The notes beneath the pieces were generated by a model. The model was not told where the DNA came from and did not search any database. It was given only the letters and a program-made list of their open reading frames with translations. From Pseudotabrizicola sp. (GTDB lineage Bacteria; Pseudomonadota; Alphaproteobacteria; Rhodobacterales; Rhodobacteraceae), in NCBI RefSeq assembly GCF_030656345.1, contig NZ_JAUSNR010000010.1, positions 124,001 through 188,000 of the forward strand: a stretch of DNA of 64,000 nt, read 5' to 3'. The position numbers were made by a program, and so were the translations under genes. This document shows positions 1 to 7,788 of this stretch, one piece after another (the stretch's first letter is position 1; every line of letters begins with the position of its first letter).

Positions 1-339
1 CGCAAAAGCTTTGACACCGAACGCACCGCTGCCGGTCGCGCCCTTGGCGAAGCCGCAAGCGCGATGCGCGCCCGGGGGACCGAGGCAGCCCTGGCCATGG
101 TCTCTGACCTGACAGACATTCTGGAAGGCGCACGTGACAAGGCGCGCGACACCGGACGCGACGCGGCAGATGCGCTGGAAGACGTCGCAGATGATGTGGA
201 AGGTTCGGTCCGCAAAACCTCACGCAAGGCGGCGTCCAAGGTCAGCGGCGCGGCAAAGCGCGTCAGCGCCCAAACCCGCACCCGCCGCACCGCGACGCAA
301 AAGCTGGCGGATAAGCTGACCAGCGGCCGCGCAAGCTAA
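1..339 (+). CDS. C-terminal part of an Ala/Lys/Arg-rich hypothetical protein (5' truncated by window edge)
   Basis: The reading frame is open from base 1 and ends in TAA at 337-339, so the start lies outside the window or is the ATG at 64. The visible part is rich in Ala, Asp, Arg and Lys. An acidic middle (DALEDVADDVEG) is followed by a basic tail (KTSRKAASKVSGAAKRV) resembling histone-H1-like or phasin-like tails. No cysteine, membrane segment or catalytic motif is visible. A strong terminator follows at 376-405. I do not recognise the family, and no function is assigned. Confidence 0.6.
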   Translation, partial: RKSFDTERTAAGRALGEAASAMRARGTEAALAMVSDLTDILEGARDKARDTGRDAADALEDVADDVEGSVRKTSRKAASKVSGAAKRVSAQTRTRRTATQKLADKLTSGRAS

Positions 340-375
340 CCCGTTTCTCCCTGCCTCCTCAAGGCAACCCCGACT

Positions 376-405
376 GACCCATGGCCCCGGCCATGGGTCT
401 TTTTT
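376..405 (+). terminator. Rho-independent terminator after the first gene
   Basis: GACCCATGGCC pairs with GGCCATGGGTC around a 2-base loop and is followed by six T. It lies between two convergent genes, so it ends the plus-strand gene and may also serve the phospholipase D gene whose stop is at 414. Confidence 0.8.
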
Positions 406-413
406 GTCGGGGG

Positions 414-2000
414 TCAGACCAGTTCCGGCGGCAGGAACGGCACCGCGGTTCCGAACTTTTCGGCGACCCGGATGTCATAGGGCAGGACAAAGCCCTGACG
501 GTCCTCGGGCACTCTGGCGGCATTCGACAGCGCAAGCCCGCGCCAGGCGGCAACCGCCGTCTTTGGGTCGTAAAAGCTGGCATCGGCACGGTCGGGCAGC
601 CAGTGGGTCATGCAGCGCTGCCGGATGCCGGCCACCACCTCGGGCTGGGTAAAGGCCACCCCGGCCTCGGTATCCCAGCGCATTGACCGGCCGTTCAGAT
701 TGGCCGAGGAAATGATCGCGGCATGATCGAAGACCGAAACCTTGGCATGGATATAGATCAGCGGTGCCATCGCCAGCTGATCGCGACCGTGCTTTTGCTT
801 TGGCTTTGCCCGCCGCTGCTGGGCCGCGCTGCCGATGAACAGGCGGGCCCCAAAGGCCCGGCGCAACCGGCGCAGGCATCTGGCCTGATGCCATTCGCCA
901 AATTGCGAATCCAGCCCTTCACGCCCGTCAAACGCCAGCTCTTCGGGCGCGCCGGGCAGCATCAGGATCAGGCTCAGATCCGGCTGCCGCGTGGCCGCTT
1001 CACACAGCGCTTCGGTCAGGCGGCTGTCGCGGAAATATTGGCTTTCCAGATAGATCAGCCCACGCGCCCGCGAAATCGCTTCGCAATGCGCGTTGAAAAT
1101 GCCCTGCACCACCGGCTTGGGGCCAAACCTGACCAGCGGCATGTGCCGTTGACGCGACAACGTGACCAGCAGCGCGCCGGTGTTGACCGGCTCGACCTGC
1201 CCCGCGGTGACGGCCTGAAACAGCTCCAGATGGCGGGCGGCATCGGCGGCCACCGGCCCCTCGACCAGCGCCTGCACATCGTGCCAGGTCTGCTCGGCCG
1301 CGCGTTCATGATCAGGGTCGTCATAGCGCCGTTCGTTCAGATCCAGCCCGCCAACATACAGCCGCTCGCGGTCAAAGACTGCGATTTTCTGGTGATGGGT
1401 GCCGGGAAACAGCAGCGGCAACGGCCAGAGCCGGGGCCGAACCGTGCCATCATCGCGCACCACCATCAACGCCCGCCCGCCCGGCATGTCGCGCAGCGCC
1501 GTCGCCCTGACCCCCGCCGATTGCCGGTTCAGCCAGCGCGTGGCCTTCCAGACCCGGGTCATGATCAGCGGCGAAAGCACGAAGCGCGGGACCGATCCGG
1601 TCTGCGCCGGATGTCGCGCTGCGGTGGCGCTCAGCTTGCCTGCCCCCGGCCCGGCCACCTCGGCTGCGGCCTGAAACAGCCGCAGGCTACGCCATGTGCC
1701 GCGATGCATCGCGGTGCGGGCGATCGGATCAAAATCCGACACGGTCAGCGTGATGTTCACCCCGCGCCGCAGGCAGTGGACGATCAGATCAAACCAGCGC
1801 GTGCCCACCGCCAGCCCTTCGGGCGACCGCAGGCGGGTTTCGGGGTCGAACACCAGAAAGCTGCCGATGATCTCGGTCTTTGCACCTAGAAAGGCGCGCT
1901 CAAGCGCCGGATAGGCCTCTGCGGCGGTGATGAAAATCTGTGGGGAGCCGACCCCGGATGAGCTGTCGTCCCGCATGATACCGCCCGTCACTCCATCCAC
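414..2000 (-). CDS. Phospholipase D-like family protein (two HKD motifs)
   Basis: A member of the phospholipase D/cardiolipin synthase superfamily of about 528 residues. Two HxKxxxxD motifs are visible: HHQKIAVFD near residue 202 and IHAKVSVFD near residue 418, the second followed by SSANLNGRS. These supply the paired His/Lys active site for phosphatidyl transfer or phosphodiester hydrolysis. There is no signal peptide and no obvious transmembrane segment. The GTG at 2000 is preceded by GGGGCG; an in-frame ATG at 1976 is an alternative start. The gene begins 18 bases after the histidine kinase gene and is probably co-transcribed with the stress-response genes. That suggests membrane-lipid remodelling under stress, which is inference. 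The substrate is unknown. Confidence 0.85.
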   Translation of the reverse strand: MDGVTGGIMRDDSSSGVGSPQIFITAAEAYPALERAFLGAKTEIIGSFLVFDPETRLRSPEGLAVGTRWFDLIVHCLRRGVNITLTVSDFDPIARTAMHRGTWRSLRLFQAAAEVAGPGAGKLSATAARHPAQTGSVPRFVLSPLIMTRVWKATRWLNRQSAGVRATALRDMPGGRALMVVRDDGTVRPRLWPLPLLFPGTHHQKIAVFDRERLYVGGLDLNERRYDDPDHERAAEQTWHDVQALVEGPVAADAARHLELFQAVTAGQVEPVNTGALLVTLSRQRHMPLVRFGPKPVVQGIFNAHCEAISRARGLIYLESQYFRDSRLTEALCEAATRQPDLSLILMLPGAPEELAFDGREGLDSQFGEWHQARCLRRLRRAFGARLFIGSAAQQRRAKPKQKHGRDQLAMAPLIYIHAKVSVFDHAAIISSANLNGRSMRWDTEAGVAFTQPEVVAGIRQRCMTHWLPDRADASFYDPKTAVAAWRGLALSNAARVPEDRQGFVLPYDIRVAEKFGTAVPFLPPELV

Positions 2001-2018
2001 TGAATGCCACGCCCCACA

Positions 2019-3845
2019 TCAGGACACATCATCTTCGTCATCGGCGGCAACACTGACCGCCGGTTTCGGGGCCAGTCGTTCTTCTCCCTCGGACAGCGGG
2101 CGCAGGGGGAAATCCATGCTCAGCACATAACTGTCACCCTGCCGGCCGCGCGTGACCTTGCCGTTCAGCTGCTGCGAAAAGGCGGTCAGCAGCTGCGAGC
2201 CAAAGCCATCCTTGCCCTCGATCTGCGGGCCTTCGTCACCCTCTCCCGAGGGCCGTGTCAGGCTGTTGCACAGGGTGAAGCGTGCCATGCTGCCATCACT
2301 GCGCTGCAGTGTCAGTCCGATCCGCGCATTGCCTGCCCCGCCGGACCAGGAATGCTTGATCACATTCGCCATGCCTTCGGTCAGGAACAGCGCCAAGGGC
2401 ACCGCCTGATCGGGGGTCAGGCGAATGTCGTCGACCTCTGTTTCCAGATCAAACCGCCGTCCGGGGGCCGAGCCGATGCGCAGCAGATCGGTCGCGACGC
2501 GCGGCAGCAGCTCATCGGCGCGTACATCGGTCAGCCCGCTGGTCTGGTACAGTTCCCGGTGCACGGTGGCCAGACTGATCACCCGGTCCTGAACCGTGCG
2601 CATCGCCTCTTTCGCCTCATTGGTGCGGGCACCGCGCAGCTGCATATTCAGAATGGAAGCAATCAGTTGCAGGTTGTTCTTCACCCGGTGGTGAACCTCG
2701 CGCAGCAGCACTTCCTTCTGGTGGATGGTGTTTTCCAGATCGGCCTCGTTGCGCACAACCGCTTCGGTCATCCGTTCATAGGCCAGCCCGACCGAGCGCA
2801 GTTCCAGCGCTGCCCCGTCCATGTTCAGGCCTGGCAACTGCCGCTCTCCGGCGGCAAAGGCGGTGATCCGGTCGCGCAGCAACCGCACATGCCGCAGCAC
2901 CTGACTTTCCGATGCCAGCAAGGCCACCAGCAGGCTGGCGGCCCACATCATCATCGGGAACAGGAACGCCGGGAAGGCACCTTCGAAAATCGTGTTGTCC
3001 AGCCGGTTCGCGGGCCAGGACCCAAGCAGGTACAAGGTCCCCGCTTGCAACGGCACAACGGCAAAGGCGCGCCGCTCGCCTGCGGCAGTGTTGGCCAGAA
3101 AACTTCGGGCACCGCCCTGAGCATAGCTTTCAAGCGACCGGTTCACCGGCAGGCTTTGCAGCGCCGCATCCATGCCGACCGATGAGGTCAGCAATGTGCC
3201 CTGCGCATCAAAGGTCATCAGCGACAAGGGCTGCGCTTCATCCGCCGCCCGCACCTCGACGCTCCGGTCCAGCAGCGCATGCGGCAGCGACACAAAGGCA
3301 AACCCCATCAGGCTGCCCACCTGATCCCACACCGGATGCGATACGATCAACACCGACGTTTTCGACACCGGGCCGTAAGGGTTCACCGCGATTTTGGGGC
3401 CGGGGTCGGTCATCAGCAGCGTCATCGCATCGGTTCCGGCCAGATTGCGCTGCTCATTTCTGGCCCCGCACTCCATCTGCCCATCGCGGTCAACATAGCC
3501 GGCAAAGGTGATCAGACCGATATCCGCCCTGACAATGTCGTCCATCACCCGCCGACATGCCTGCAGACCGGCGACGCCACCCTCGCGCAGCACCGCAGGC
3601 AGCACGACAGACAGGGTGGCGGTTTTGGTCTGGGCCTTGACGATTTCGGCGATCAGCGGATTGGCCGCGATCAGGGTTTCGCCCCTGATCACGTTGGTCA
3701 CGCGTGCCTCGGCCAGCTGAGCGGTCTTCAGGCCCTGAACATAGCTCAGGATGGCAAGGGGCAGCAGCGCCACCCCCATCACCGCCATCAGGCGGAAGCC
3801 AAGACCTGAAAACCGCCGACGCATGGCGGCACCCTTCGTTGTCAT
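2019..3845 (-). CDS. Sensor histidine kinase, HisKA_2 (HWE-like) family, probable general-stress kinase
   Basis: A membrane-bound sensor kinase of 608 residues. One membrane segment lies near residues 15-37 and a second near 292-312, enclosing a roughly 250-residue periplasmic sensor region with no family I can name. A linker follows, then a HisKA_2 phosphoacceptor box (LREVHHRVKNNLQL, His near residue 385) and a C-terminal ATPase domain ending in a GFGSQL glycine motif. Its ATG overlaps the ecfG stop (ATGA). Its position right after nepR-ecfG and beside phyR matches the PhyK-type kinases that phosphorylate PhyR. The inducing signal is unknown. A short acidic tail (ADDEDD) closes the protein. 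Confidence 0.88.
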   Translation of the reverse strand: MTTKGAAMRRRFSGLGFRLMAVMGVALLPLAILSYVQGLKTAQLAEARVTNVIRGETLIAANPLIAEIVKAQTKTATLSVVLPAVLREGGVAGLQACRRVMDDIVRADIGLITFAGYVDRDGQMECGARNEQRNLAGTDAMTLLMTDPGPKIAVNPYGPVSKTSVLIVSHPVWDQVGSLMGFAFVSLPHALLDRSVEVRAADEAQPLSLMTFDAQGTLLTSSVGMDAALQSLPVNRSLESYAQGGARSFLANTAAGERRAFAVVPLQAGTLYLLGSWPANRLDNTIFEGAFPAFLFPMMMWAASLLVALLASESQVLRHVRLLRDRITAFAAGERQLPGLNMDGAALELRSVGLAYERMTEAVVRNEADLENTIHQKEVLLREVHHRVKNNLQLIASILNMQLRGARTNEAKEAMRTVQDRVISLATVHRELYQTSGLTDVRADELLPRVATDLLRIGSAPGRRFDLETEVDDIRLTPDQAVPLALFLTEGMANVIKHSWSGGAGNARIGLTLQRSDGSMARFTLCNSLTRPSGEGDEGPQIEGKDGFGSQLLTAFSQQLNGKVTRGRQGDSYVLSMDFPLRPLSEGEERLAPKPAVSVAADDEDDVS

Positions 3846-4417
3846 GCGGCCTGAAATCCTGACCGGCCCATCACGGCCAAGGTCGCGCCGGATTGTTCCG
3901 CCAGGATATCCTCACCTTCGGCCAGACCCAGCATGTCGCACAGCCGGGCACGCGCCCGGTTGGCGCGGCTTTTGGCCGTTCCGATCGCCACACCCATCAT
4001 GTTGGCCGCTTCCTCATAGGAATAGCCATTCGCGCCGACAAGGATCAGAACCTCGCGATGCTCTGGCGACAGCTTGTCAAAGGCCCGGCTGAAATCGGTA
4101 AAGGCAAGGCGCCCGTCATGGTGCGGTTTTTCGAACATCGTGGCCGCATGAACGCCGTCAGTATCCTGCACCTCGCGCCGGGTCTTGCGCTTGGATGAAA
4201 AGAACGTGTTGCGCAAAATGGTGAACAGCCAGGCCCGCAGGTCGGTGCCGACCGTAAACTTCTCGATGTTCGACCATGCTTTCAGGATTGTTTCCTGCAC
4301 AAGATCATCCGCTTCGCTGACGTTGCGGGTCAGCGAGATCGCAAAAGCGCGCAGCGAGGGTATGTGGTTCGCCATTTCGTCACGCGGATCAGCCTGAACG
4401 ACGGGAACAGAAGTCAT
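3842..4417 (-). CDS. ecfG: General stress response ECF sigma factor EcfG
   Basis: A 191-residue ECF sigma factor. Region 2 carries the recognisable DDLVQETILKAWSN and LRAWLFTILRN segments. Region 4 contains LSPEHREVLILVGANGYSYEE and a GTAKSRANRAR recognition helix. In alphaproteobacteria EcfG directs RNA polymerase to GGAAC-N16/17-CGTT promoters and is held inactive by NepR until phosphorylated PhyR sequesters NepR. The ATG overlaps the nepR stop and has an AGGAG ribosome-binding site inside nepR, so the two are translationally coupled. Four matching promoters lie within 2.2 kb. Assignment rests on sequence plus locus. Confidence 0.95.
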   Translation of the reverse strand: MTSVPVVQADPRDEMANHIPSLRAFAISLTRNVSEADDLVQETILKAWSNIEKFTVGTDLRAWLFTILRNTFFSSKRKTRREVQDTDGVHAATMFEKPHHDGRLAFTDFSRAFDKLSPEHREVLILVGANGYSYEEAANMMGVAIGTAKSRANRARARLCDMLGLAEGEDILAEQSGATLAVMGRSGFQAA

Positions 4418-4575
4418 TTTTTTGACTCCTTGGCCTTCAGCTGTTCAAGCAGCAGCTTGAACCTGTCGGGCACATCCTCTTTAAGCGCATCCTCGTAGAC
4501 CCGCTTCAGGTTTTCATCGATGTCCTTGCGCAAACTGGACTTCTGGTTGTCACCTGCCATATGTTCCATCATCAT
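4414..4575 (-). CDS. nepR: Anti-sigma factor NepR
   Basis: A 53-residue protein. The signature helices IDENLKRVYEDAL and VPDRFKLLLEQL match the NepR core that binds EcfG and, competitively, the sigma-like domain of phosphorylated PhyR. There are three consecutive ATG codons at 4575, 4572 and 4569; any could be the start. The TGA overlaps the ecfG ATG, as in other alphaproteobacterial nepR-ecfG operons. The tail is lysine-rich (KAKESKK). Transcription probably starts from the EcfG-type promoter at 4612-4637, which gives autoregulation. Confidence 0.93.
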   Translation of the reverse strand: MMMEHMAGDNQKSSLRKDIDENLKRVYEDALKEDVPDRFKLLLEQLKAKESKK

Positions 4576-4604
4576 GCTGCTCTACTGATCCCGTACTTAT
4601 TCAT

Positions 4605-4630
4605 GGAACCGAACGCGAAGCCAGCGCGTT
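4605..4630 (+). promoter_or_regulatory. EcfG-type promoter for phyR
   Basis: GGAAC at 4605-4609 and CGTT at 4627-4630 with a 17-base spacer. The start codon of phyR is 35 bases further on. The -35 and -10 elements interleave with those of the divergent nepR promoter, making one near-palindrome from 4605 to 4637. Confidence 0.85.
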
Positions 4631-4637
4631 TAGTTCC
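4612..4637 (-). promoter_or_regulatory. EcfG-type promoter for nepR-ecfG-kinase operon
   Basis: On the minus strand GGAAC (4637-4633) and CGTT (4615-4612) are separated by exactly 17 bases, the EcfG consensus. The -10 element ends 36 bases upstream of the first nepR ATG. It is interleaved with the phyR promoter on the other strand. Confidence 0.85.
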
Positions 4638-4665
4638 GTAGAAAACGAAAACTGGGGAGAAAATA

Positions 4666-5475
4666 ATGAACGCCTCTGCGACCTTCGATCTGACTTCGGC
4701 AATTGCGGCCGACCTTCCCTTTCTGCGCCGCTATGCCCGCGCCCTGACCGGCAGCCAGGAAAGCGGCGACCGCTACGCTGCTGCGACATTGGAAAGCATC
4801 CTGATCGAAGATACGCCCGTCCGTGAAGCCACCACGCCACGCATTGGCCTGTTTCACAGCTTTCACCGGGTCTGGGCCAGTGCCGGCGCACCGCTTGATA
4901 TCGACGATGATATTCTGGCCAAGCGCGCACAGGTCCATATGTCGGGCCTGACGCCCAATTCGCGTGAAGCGCTTTTGCTGCATGCGATCGAAGGCTTCGA
5001 CCGTCCCGCCATCGCCGAAATCATGGCGCATGACGAAAGTGAAGTGCAGGCCCTGCTCGACGCCGCCATCCGCGAGATGGAAGCATCGGTGACCGGCAAG
5101 GTCATGGTGATCGAGGATGAAGCGATCATCGCGATGGATATCGTCGATATCGTCGGCCAGATCGGCCACAAGGTGACCGGCGTCGCCCGGACCCGCCGCG
5201 AAGCGGTGGAACTGGCCGCGCGCGACCGGCCCGACCTGATCTTGTCGGATATCCAGCTGGCGGATGACTCGTCGGGCATTGATGCGGTTAACGACATTCT
5301 GGCGCAGTTCGACGATATCCCCGTCATCTTCATCACCGCCTTCCCCGAACGGCTGCTGACCGGCGACAAACCGGAGCCGGCTTTCCTGATCACCAAGCCG
5401 TTTTCCGAAGAACAGGTGCGCTCGGCTGTCAGTCAGGCGATGTTCTTCTCGTCAACCGAGTCGCTGCACGCCTGA
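4666..5475 (+). CDS. phyR: PhyR, anti-anti-sigma response regulator
   Basis: 269 residues. The N-terminal half (about 1-130) is an ECF-sigma-like domain (LPFLRRYARALTGSQESGD; LTPNSREALLLHAIEGFDRPAIAEIM). The C-terminal half (about 143-260) is a receiver with the acidic pair in VIEDEA, the phosphoacceptor Asp in LILSDIQLADD, and a switch region ending FLITKPF, as in FAT GUY-type receivers. When phosphorylated, PhyR binds NepR and frees EcfG. It is divergent from nepR-ecfG and followed by a terminator. The start has a GGGGAGA ribosome-binding site. Confidence 0.96.
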   Translation: MNASATFDLTSAIAADLPFLRRYARALTGSQESGDRYAAATLESILIEDTPVREATTPRIGLFHSFHRVWASAGAPLDIDDDILAKRAQVHMSGLTPNSREALLLHAIEGFDRPAIAEIMAHDESEVQALLDAAIREMEASVTGKVMVIEDEAIIAMDIVDIVGQIGHKVTGVARTRREAVELAARDRPDLILSDIQLADDSSGIDAVNDILAQFDDIPVIFITAFPERLLTGDKPEPAFLITKPFSEEQVRSAVSQAMFFSSTESLHA

Positions 5476-5500
5476 TTGGGTCTTTTGTCCCGGACAAACC

Positions 5501-5534
5501 AAACGCCTGCCGTTCCCGGCAGGCGTTTCTTTTT
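5501..5534 (+). terminator. Rho-independent terminator after phyR
   Basis: AAACGCCTGCCG and CGGCAGGCGTTT form a perfect 12-bp stem with a TTCC loop (5501-5528), followed by CTTTTT. Confidence 0.9.
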
Positions 5535-5552
5535 GCCGCACGCAGATGTCAG

Positions 5553-5577
5553 GGAACCATTTGATCAAACCTGCGTT
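5553..5577 (+). promoter_or_regulatory. EcfG-type promoter for the 5632 gene
   Basis: GGAAC (5553-5557), 16-base spacer, CGTT (5574-5577), with the ATG 55 bases downstream. It is isolated between the phyR terminator and the gene it would drive. Confidence 0.8.
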
Positions 5578-5631
5578 TATACCCCGAGCGCAGGTACCGC
5601 CTGAGCGCCATTTGCACGAAAGGATCTATTC

Positions 5632-6114
5632 ATGTTCCGCAAAATTCTGATGACCACCACCGCCCTGTTCCTTGCCAATGCTGCCTTTGCGCAGGATACC
5701 CTGATCGAGGAAGTGCGCGTTGATGCCGACATCACCGCAATTGCCAATGCCGAGGCTGCTGCCTATTGGACCAATGCCGCAACCGATCTGCAAGCTGCCA
5801 TTCTGGCCCGCCTTATTGACCGGACCGGCGAAGAAGGCTCGAAAATCCTGATCGACATTGACGAGCTGTCGCTGTCCAATTCGTTCCAGAACCAGCTTGG
5901 TCTTGAAGATGCGGTCATGGTCGGCATGGTCAATGTGACCAGCGATACCGACAATTCCAAATTCGACACCTATGAGCTGACGGTTACTGCGCAAAGCGCA
6001 CAAGCCTTTGCCCCCGATGGCACCGTTCTGGATGGTGCTTTCACCGATACGCCGGAATATTACGCCGCCCTGATCGCGGCCTTTGCCGATGGCGTTGTCA
6101 GCCGTATCAAGTAA
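5632..6114 (+). CDS. Putative periplasmic protein of unknown function, predicted general-stress regulon member
   Basis: 160 residues. A signal peptide is clear: MFRKILM, a hydrophobic core, then NAAFAQDT with cleavage after AFA. The mature protein is acidic, has no cysteine, and mixes Ala-rich helices (ITAIANAEAAAYWTNAAT) with DELSLSNS and VMVGMVNVTSDTDN strands. I recognise no family. It stands alone between two terminators behind an EcfG-type promoter, with an AAGGA ribosome-binding site, so it is probably secreted to the periplasm under general stress. Regulation is inferred from the promoter match; function is unknown. Confidence 0.85.
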   Translation: MFRKILMTTTALFLANAAFAQDTLIEEVRVDADITAIANAEAAAYWTNAATDLQAAILARLIDRTGEEGSKILIDIDELSLSNSFQNQLGLEDAVMVGMVNVTSDTDNSKFDTYELTVTAQSAQAFAPDGTVLDGAFTDTPEYYAALIAAFADGVVSRIK

Positions 6115-6135
6115 TTTCTGTCCCCATTGAAGAAG

Positions 6136-6162
6136 GGCCCCGGAGCAATCCGGGGCCTTTTT
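6136..6162. terminator. Terminator between the periplasmic-protein gene and dps
   Basis: GGCCCCGG and CCGGGGCC pair around AGCAAT, followed by TTTTT on the plus strand. It ends the 5632 gene; dps ends convergently at 6173. Confidence 0.85.
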
Positions 6163-6172
6163 GCTGTTCAGG

Positions 6173-6667
6173 TTATTTGGCGGTCGCACGCAGCATCCAG
6201 GCCGCCTTTTCGTGAAAGGCGCAACGGGCGGTCAGCAGGTCGGCGGTGGCCACATCTTCGCCCTTTTCCGCCTGCCCGATCACGTCGCGCATCCGGCGCA
6301 CCACAGCTTCGTGATCGCTTGCCAGATCTTCCACCATCTCCTGCGCCGGACCCAGCTTGGCCGGATCTTTCACGCAAGACATTCTGGTGATCTCGGACAT
6401 CTGGAAGGGTGCTATGCGACCAAGGGCGCGGATACGCTCGGCCAGATCGTCAGCGGCCTGAAACAGATTGGTGTACTGGCTTTCGGTCAGCACGTGGATC
6501 GAATGGAACATCGGGCCTTCGACATTCCAGTGCACGGCATGGGTCTTGAACAACAGCCGATAGGTATCGGCAAGTGAATCGCTCAGCCCCTTGGCAATTG
6601 CGGTTACGCCGGTGATGCCGGTGTCAATCTTGTCAGACCCGGGCACAGCTTTCAAAGCTTCGGACAT
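6173..6667 (-). CDS. dps: Dps family DNA-protection/ferritin-like protein
   Basis: 164 residues, the usual Dps length. The ferroxidase signature is visible: HAVHWNV, FHSIHVLTE and AADDLAERIRALG supply the His, Asp and Glu ligands at the dimer interface. Dps forms a 12-subunit shell that oxidises and stores iron using peroxide and protects DNA. The N-terminus is short with few lysines, so direct DNA binding is uncertain. An AAAGGA ribosome-binding site precedes the ATG. An EcfG-type promoter at 6722-6747 places it in the general stress regulon, consistent with the neighbouring phyR locus. Confidence 0.95.
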   Translation of the reverse strand: MSEALKAVPGSDKIDTGITGVTAIAKGLSDSLADTYRLLFKTHAVHWNVEGPMFHSIHVLTESQYTNLFQAADDLAERIRALGRIAPFQMSEITRMSCVKDPAKLGPAQEMVEDLASDHEAVVRRMRDVIGQAEKGEDVATADLLTARCAFHEKAAWMLRATAK

Positions 6668-6721
6668 TGGGGAATCCTTTCGAACACGGGCAGCCGGAAA
6701 TGGCCGCCCCCATGGCGAAAG

Positions 6722-6747
6722 AACGCCCCGGCTGCAGGGGCAGTTCC
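6722..6747 (-). promoter_or_regulatory. EcfG-type promoter for dps
   Basis: Minus-strand GGAAC (6747-6743), 17-base spacer, CGTT (6725-6722), 55 bases before the dps ATG. It begins one base past the stop codon of the upstream diguanylate cyclase gene. Confidence 0.82.
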
Positions 6748-7788
6748 CTAATCCATCGCCAGACCCGGGGTGAACGCCACCACGCGCCCGCGTCCCGCCC
6801 GTTTGGCGGCGTAAAGCGCGGTATCGGCATCGTTCAGCATCACATGCGCACTGCGCTGCGTGTAAAGGGTGGACACCGTGATCCCCGCACTGGCACCGAT
6901 CTGGCAGGTCTGCCGGTCAAGCACGATCGGCTGCGCAAGCCCTGCGATGATGCGTTCGGCCACCACGGTCAGGCCGGCGATATTGGTCAGCCCCGGCAGC
7001 AGGATGACAAATTCATCACCCCCCACCCGTGCCACCAGATCGCCGGAGCGGGATTCGCGTGACAGGACCTGCGCCACCACCCGCAGCACGTGATCTCCGG
7101 CCGCATGGCCCAGCGTGTCATTCACCGACTTGAAGTGATCCAGATCCAGATGGATCAGGGCAAAGGGCGTGTCTGCGGCCAAGGCCCGCGCCAGTGCCAG
7201 ATCCAGCGCGCGGCGATTGCGCAGCCCGGTCAGCGTGTCGGTCATCGCCAGGTCTTCAGCCAGCGACTTGGCCCCCTGCAGACGCAGGTTCAGCCGCTGC
7301 AATTCCTCCATCACGCTGCGTTTGACCTCGACCAGATACAGCAGTTCCACCGTCAGGTCGGTCGCCGCGAAATCGGCATCGGTCAGGCTGTGGTGCCGGA
7401 CCGCATCCACCACACCAATGCCAAAGGACAGGTTCAGCACGATGCCCCCCGATTCATCCGCCACTGCAAGACCCCGGAACTCTGCCCCCACGCTGCGCAG
7501 GCCCAGATGCAACCGCTGACCCTGTCGCGCCACAAGATCGGCCATACAGCGCACAGAGCCCGGGCGACGCACCTCGAACAGATCAAAGAAATCGCAGTCA
7601 ATAAGGGTCAGCCCTGCGGCGATTTTGGCCAGGGTCGGGCCGTAAGCCGTGATCTTGCCAAGCGGCGAAAGCTGCAGATGCATCGGCATCAGCCGGTCCA
7701 ACGCTGCCACGCCAAGGGCCACCGGGGGCACGACGGCATCTGCCACCGGCAAACCGGCGGCATCCCGCGGGACCGCGCCCGGTTTCAT
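6748..7788 (-). CDS. Diguanylate cyclase with N-terminal HNOBA-like domain
   Basis: 346 residues. Residues 1-165 resemble the haem-NO-binding-associated (HNOBA) domain: MHLQLSPLGKITAYGPTLAKI then CDFFDLFEVRRPG. A short coiled coil (about 155-180, RLNLRLQGAKSLAEDL) leads to a GGDEF domain. The active site VGGDEF is intact, and an RSGD sequence five residues before it fits the product-inhibition I-site. It should make cyclic di-GMP in the cytoplasm. The ATG overlaps the stop of the upstream H-NOX-like gene (ATGA), so the two are coupled as sensor and effector. No EAL domain is present. Confidence 0.88.
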   Translation of the reverse strand: MKPGAVPRDAAGLPVADAVVPPVALGVAALDRLMPMHLQLSPLGKITAYGPTLAKIAAGLTLIDCDFFDLFEVRRPGSVRCMADLVARQGQRLHLGLRSVGAEFRGLAVADESGGIVLNLSFGIGVVDAVRHHSLTDADFAATDLTVELLYLVEVKRSVMEELQRLNLRLQGAKSLAEDLAMTDTLTGLRNRRALDLALARALAADTPFALIHLDLDHFKSVNDTLGHAAGDHVLRVVAQVLSRESRSGDLVARVGGDEFVILLPGLTNIAGLTVVAERIIAGLAQPIVLDRQTCQIGASAGITVSTLYTQRSAHVMLNDADTALYAAKRAGRGRVVAFTPGLAMD

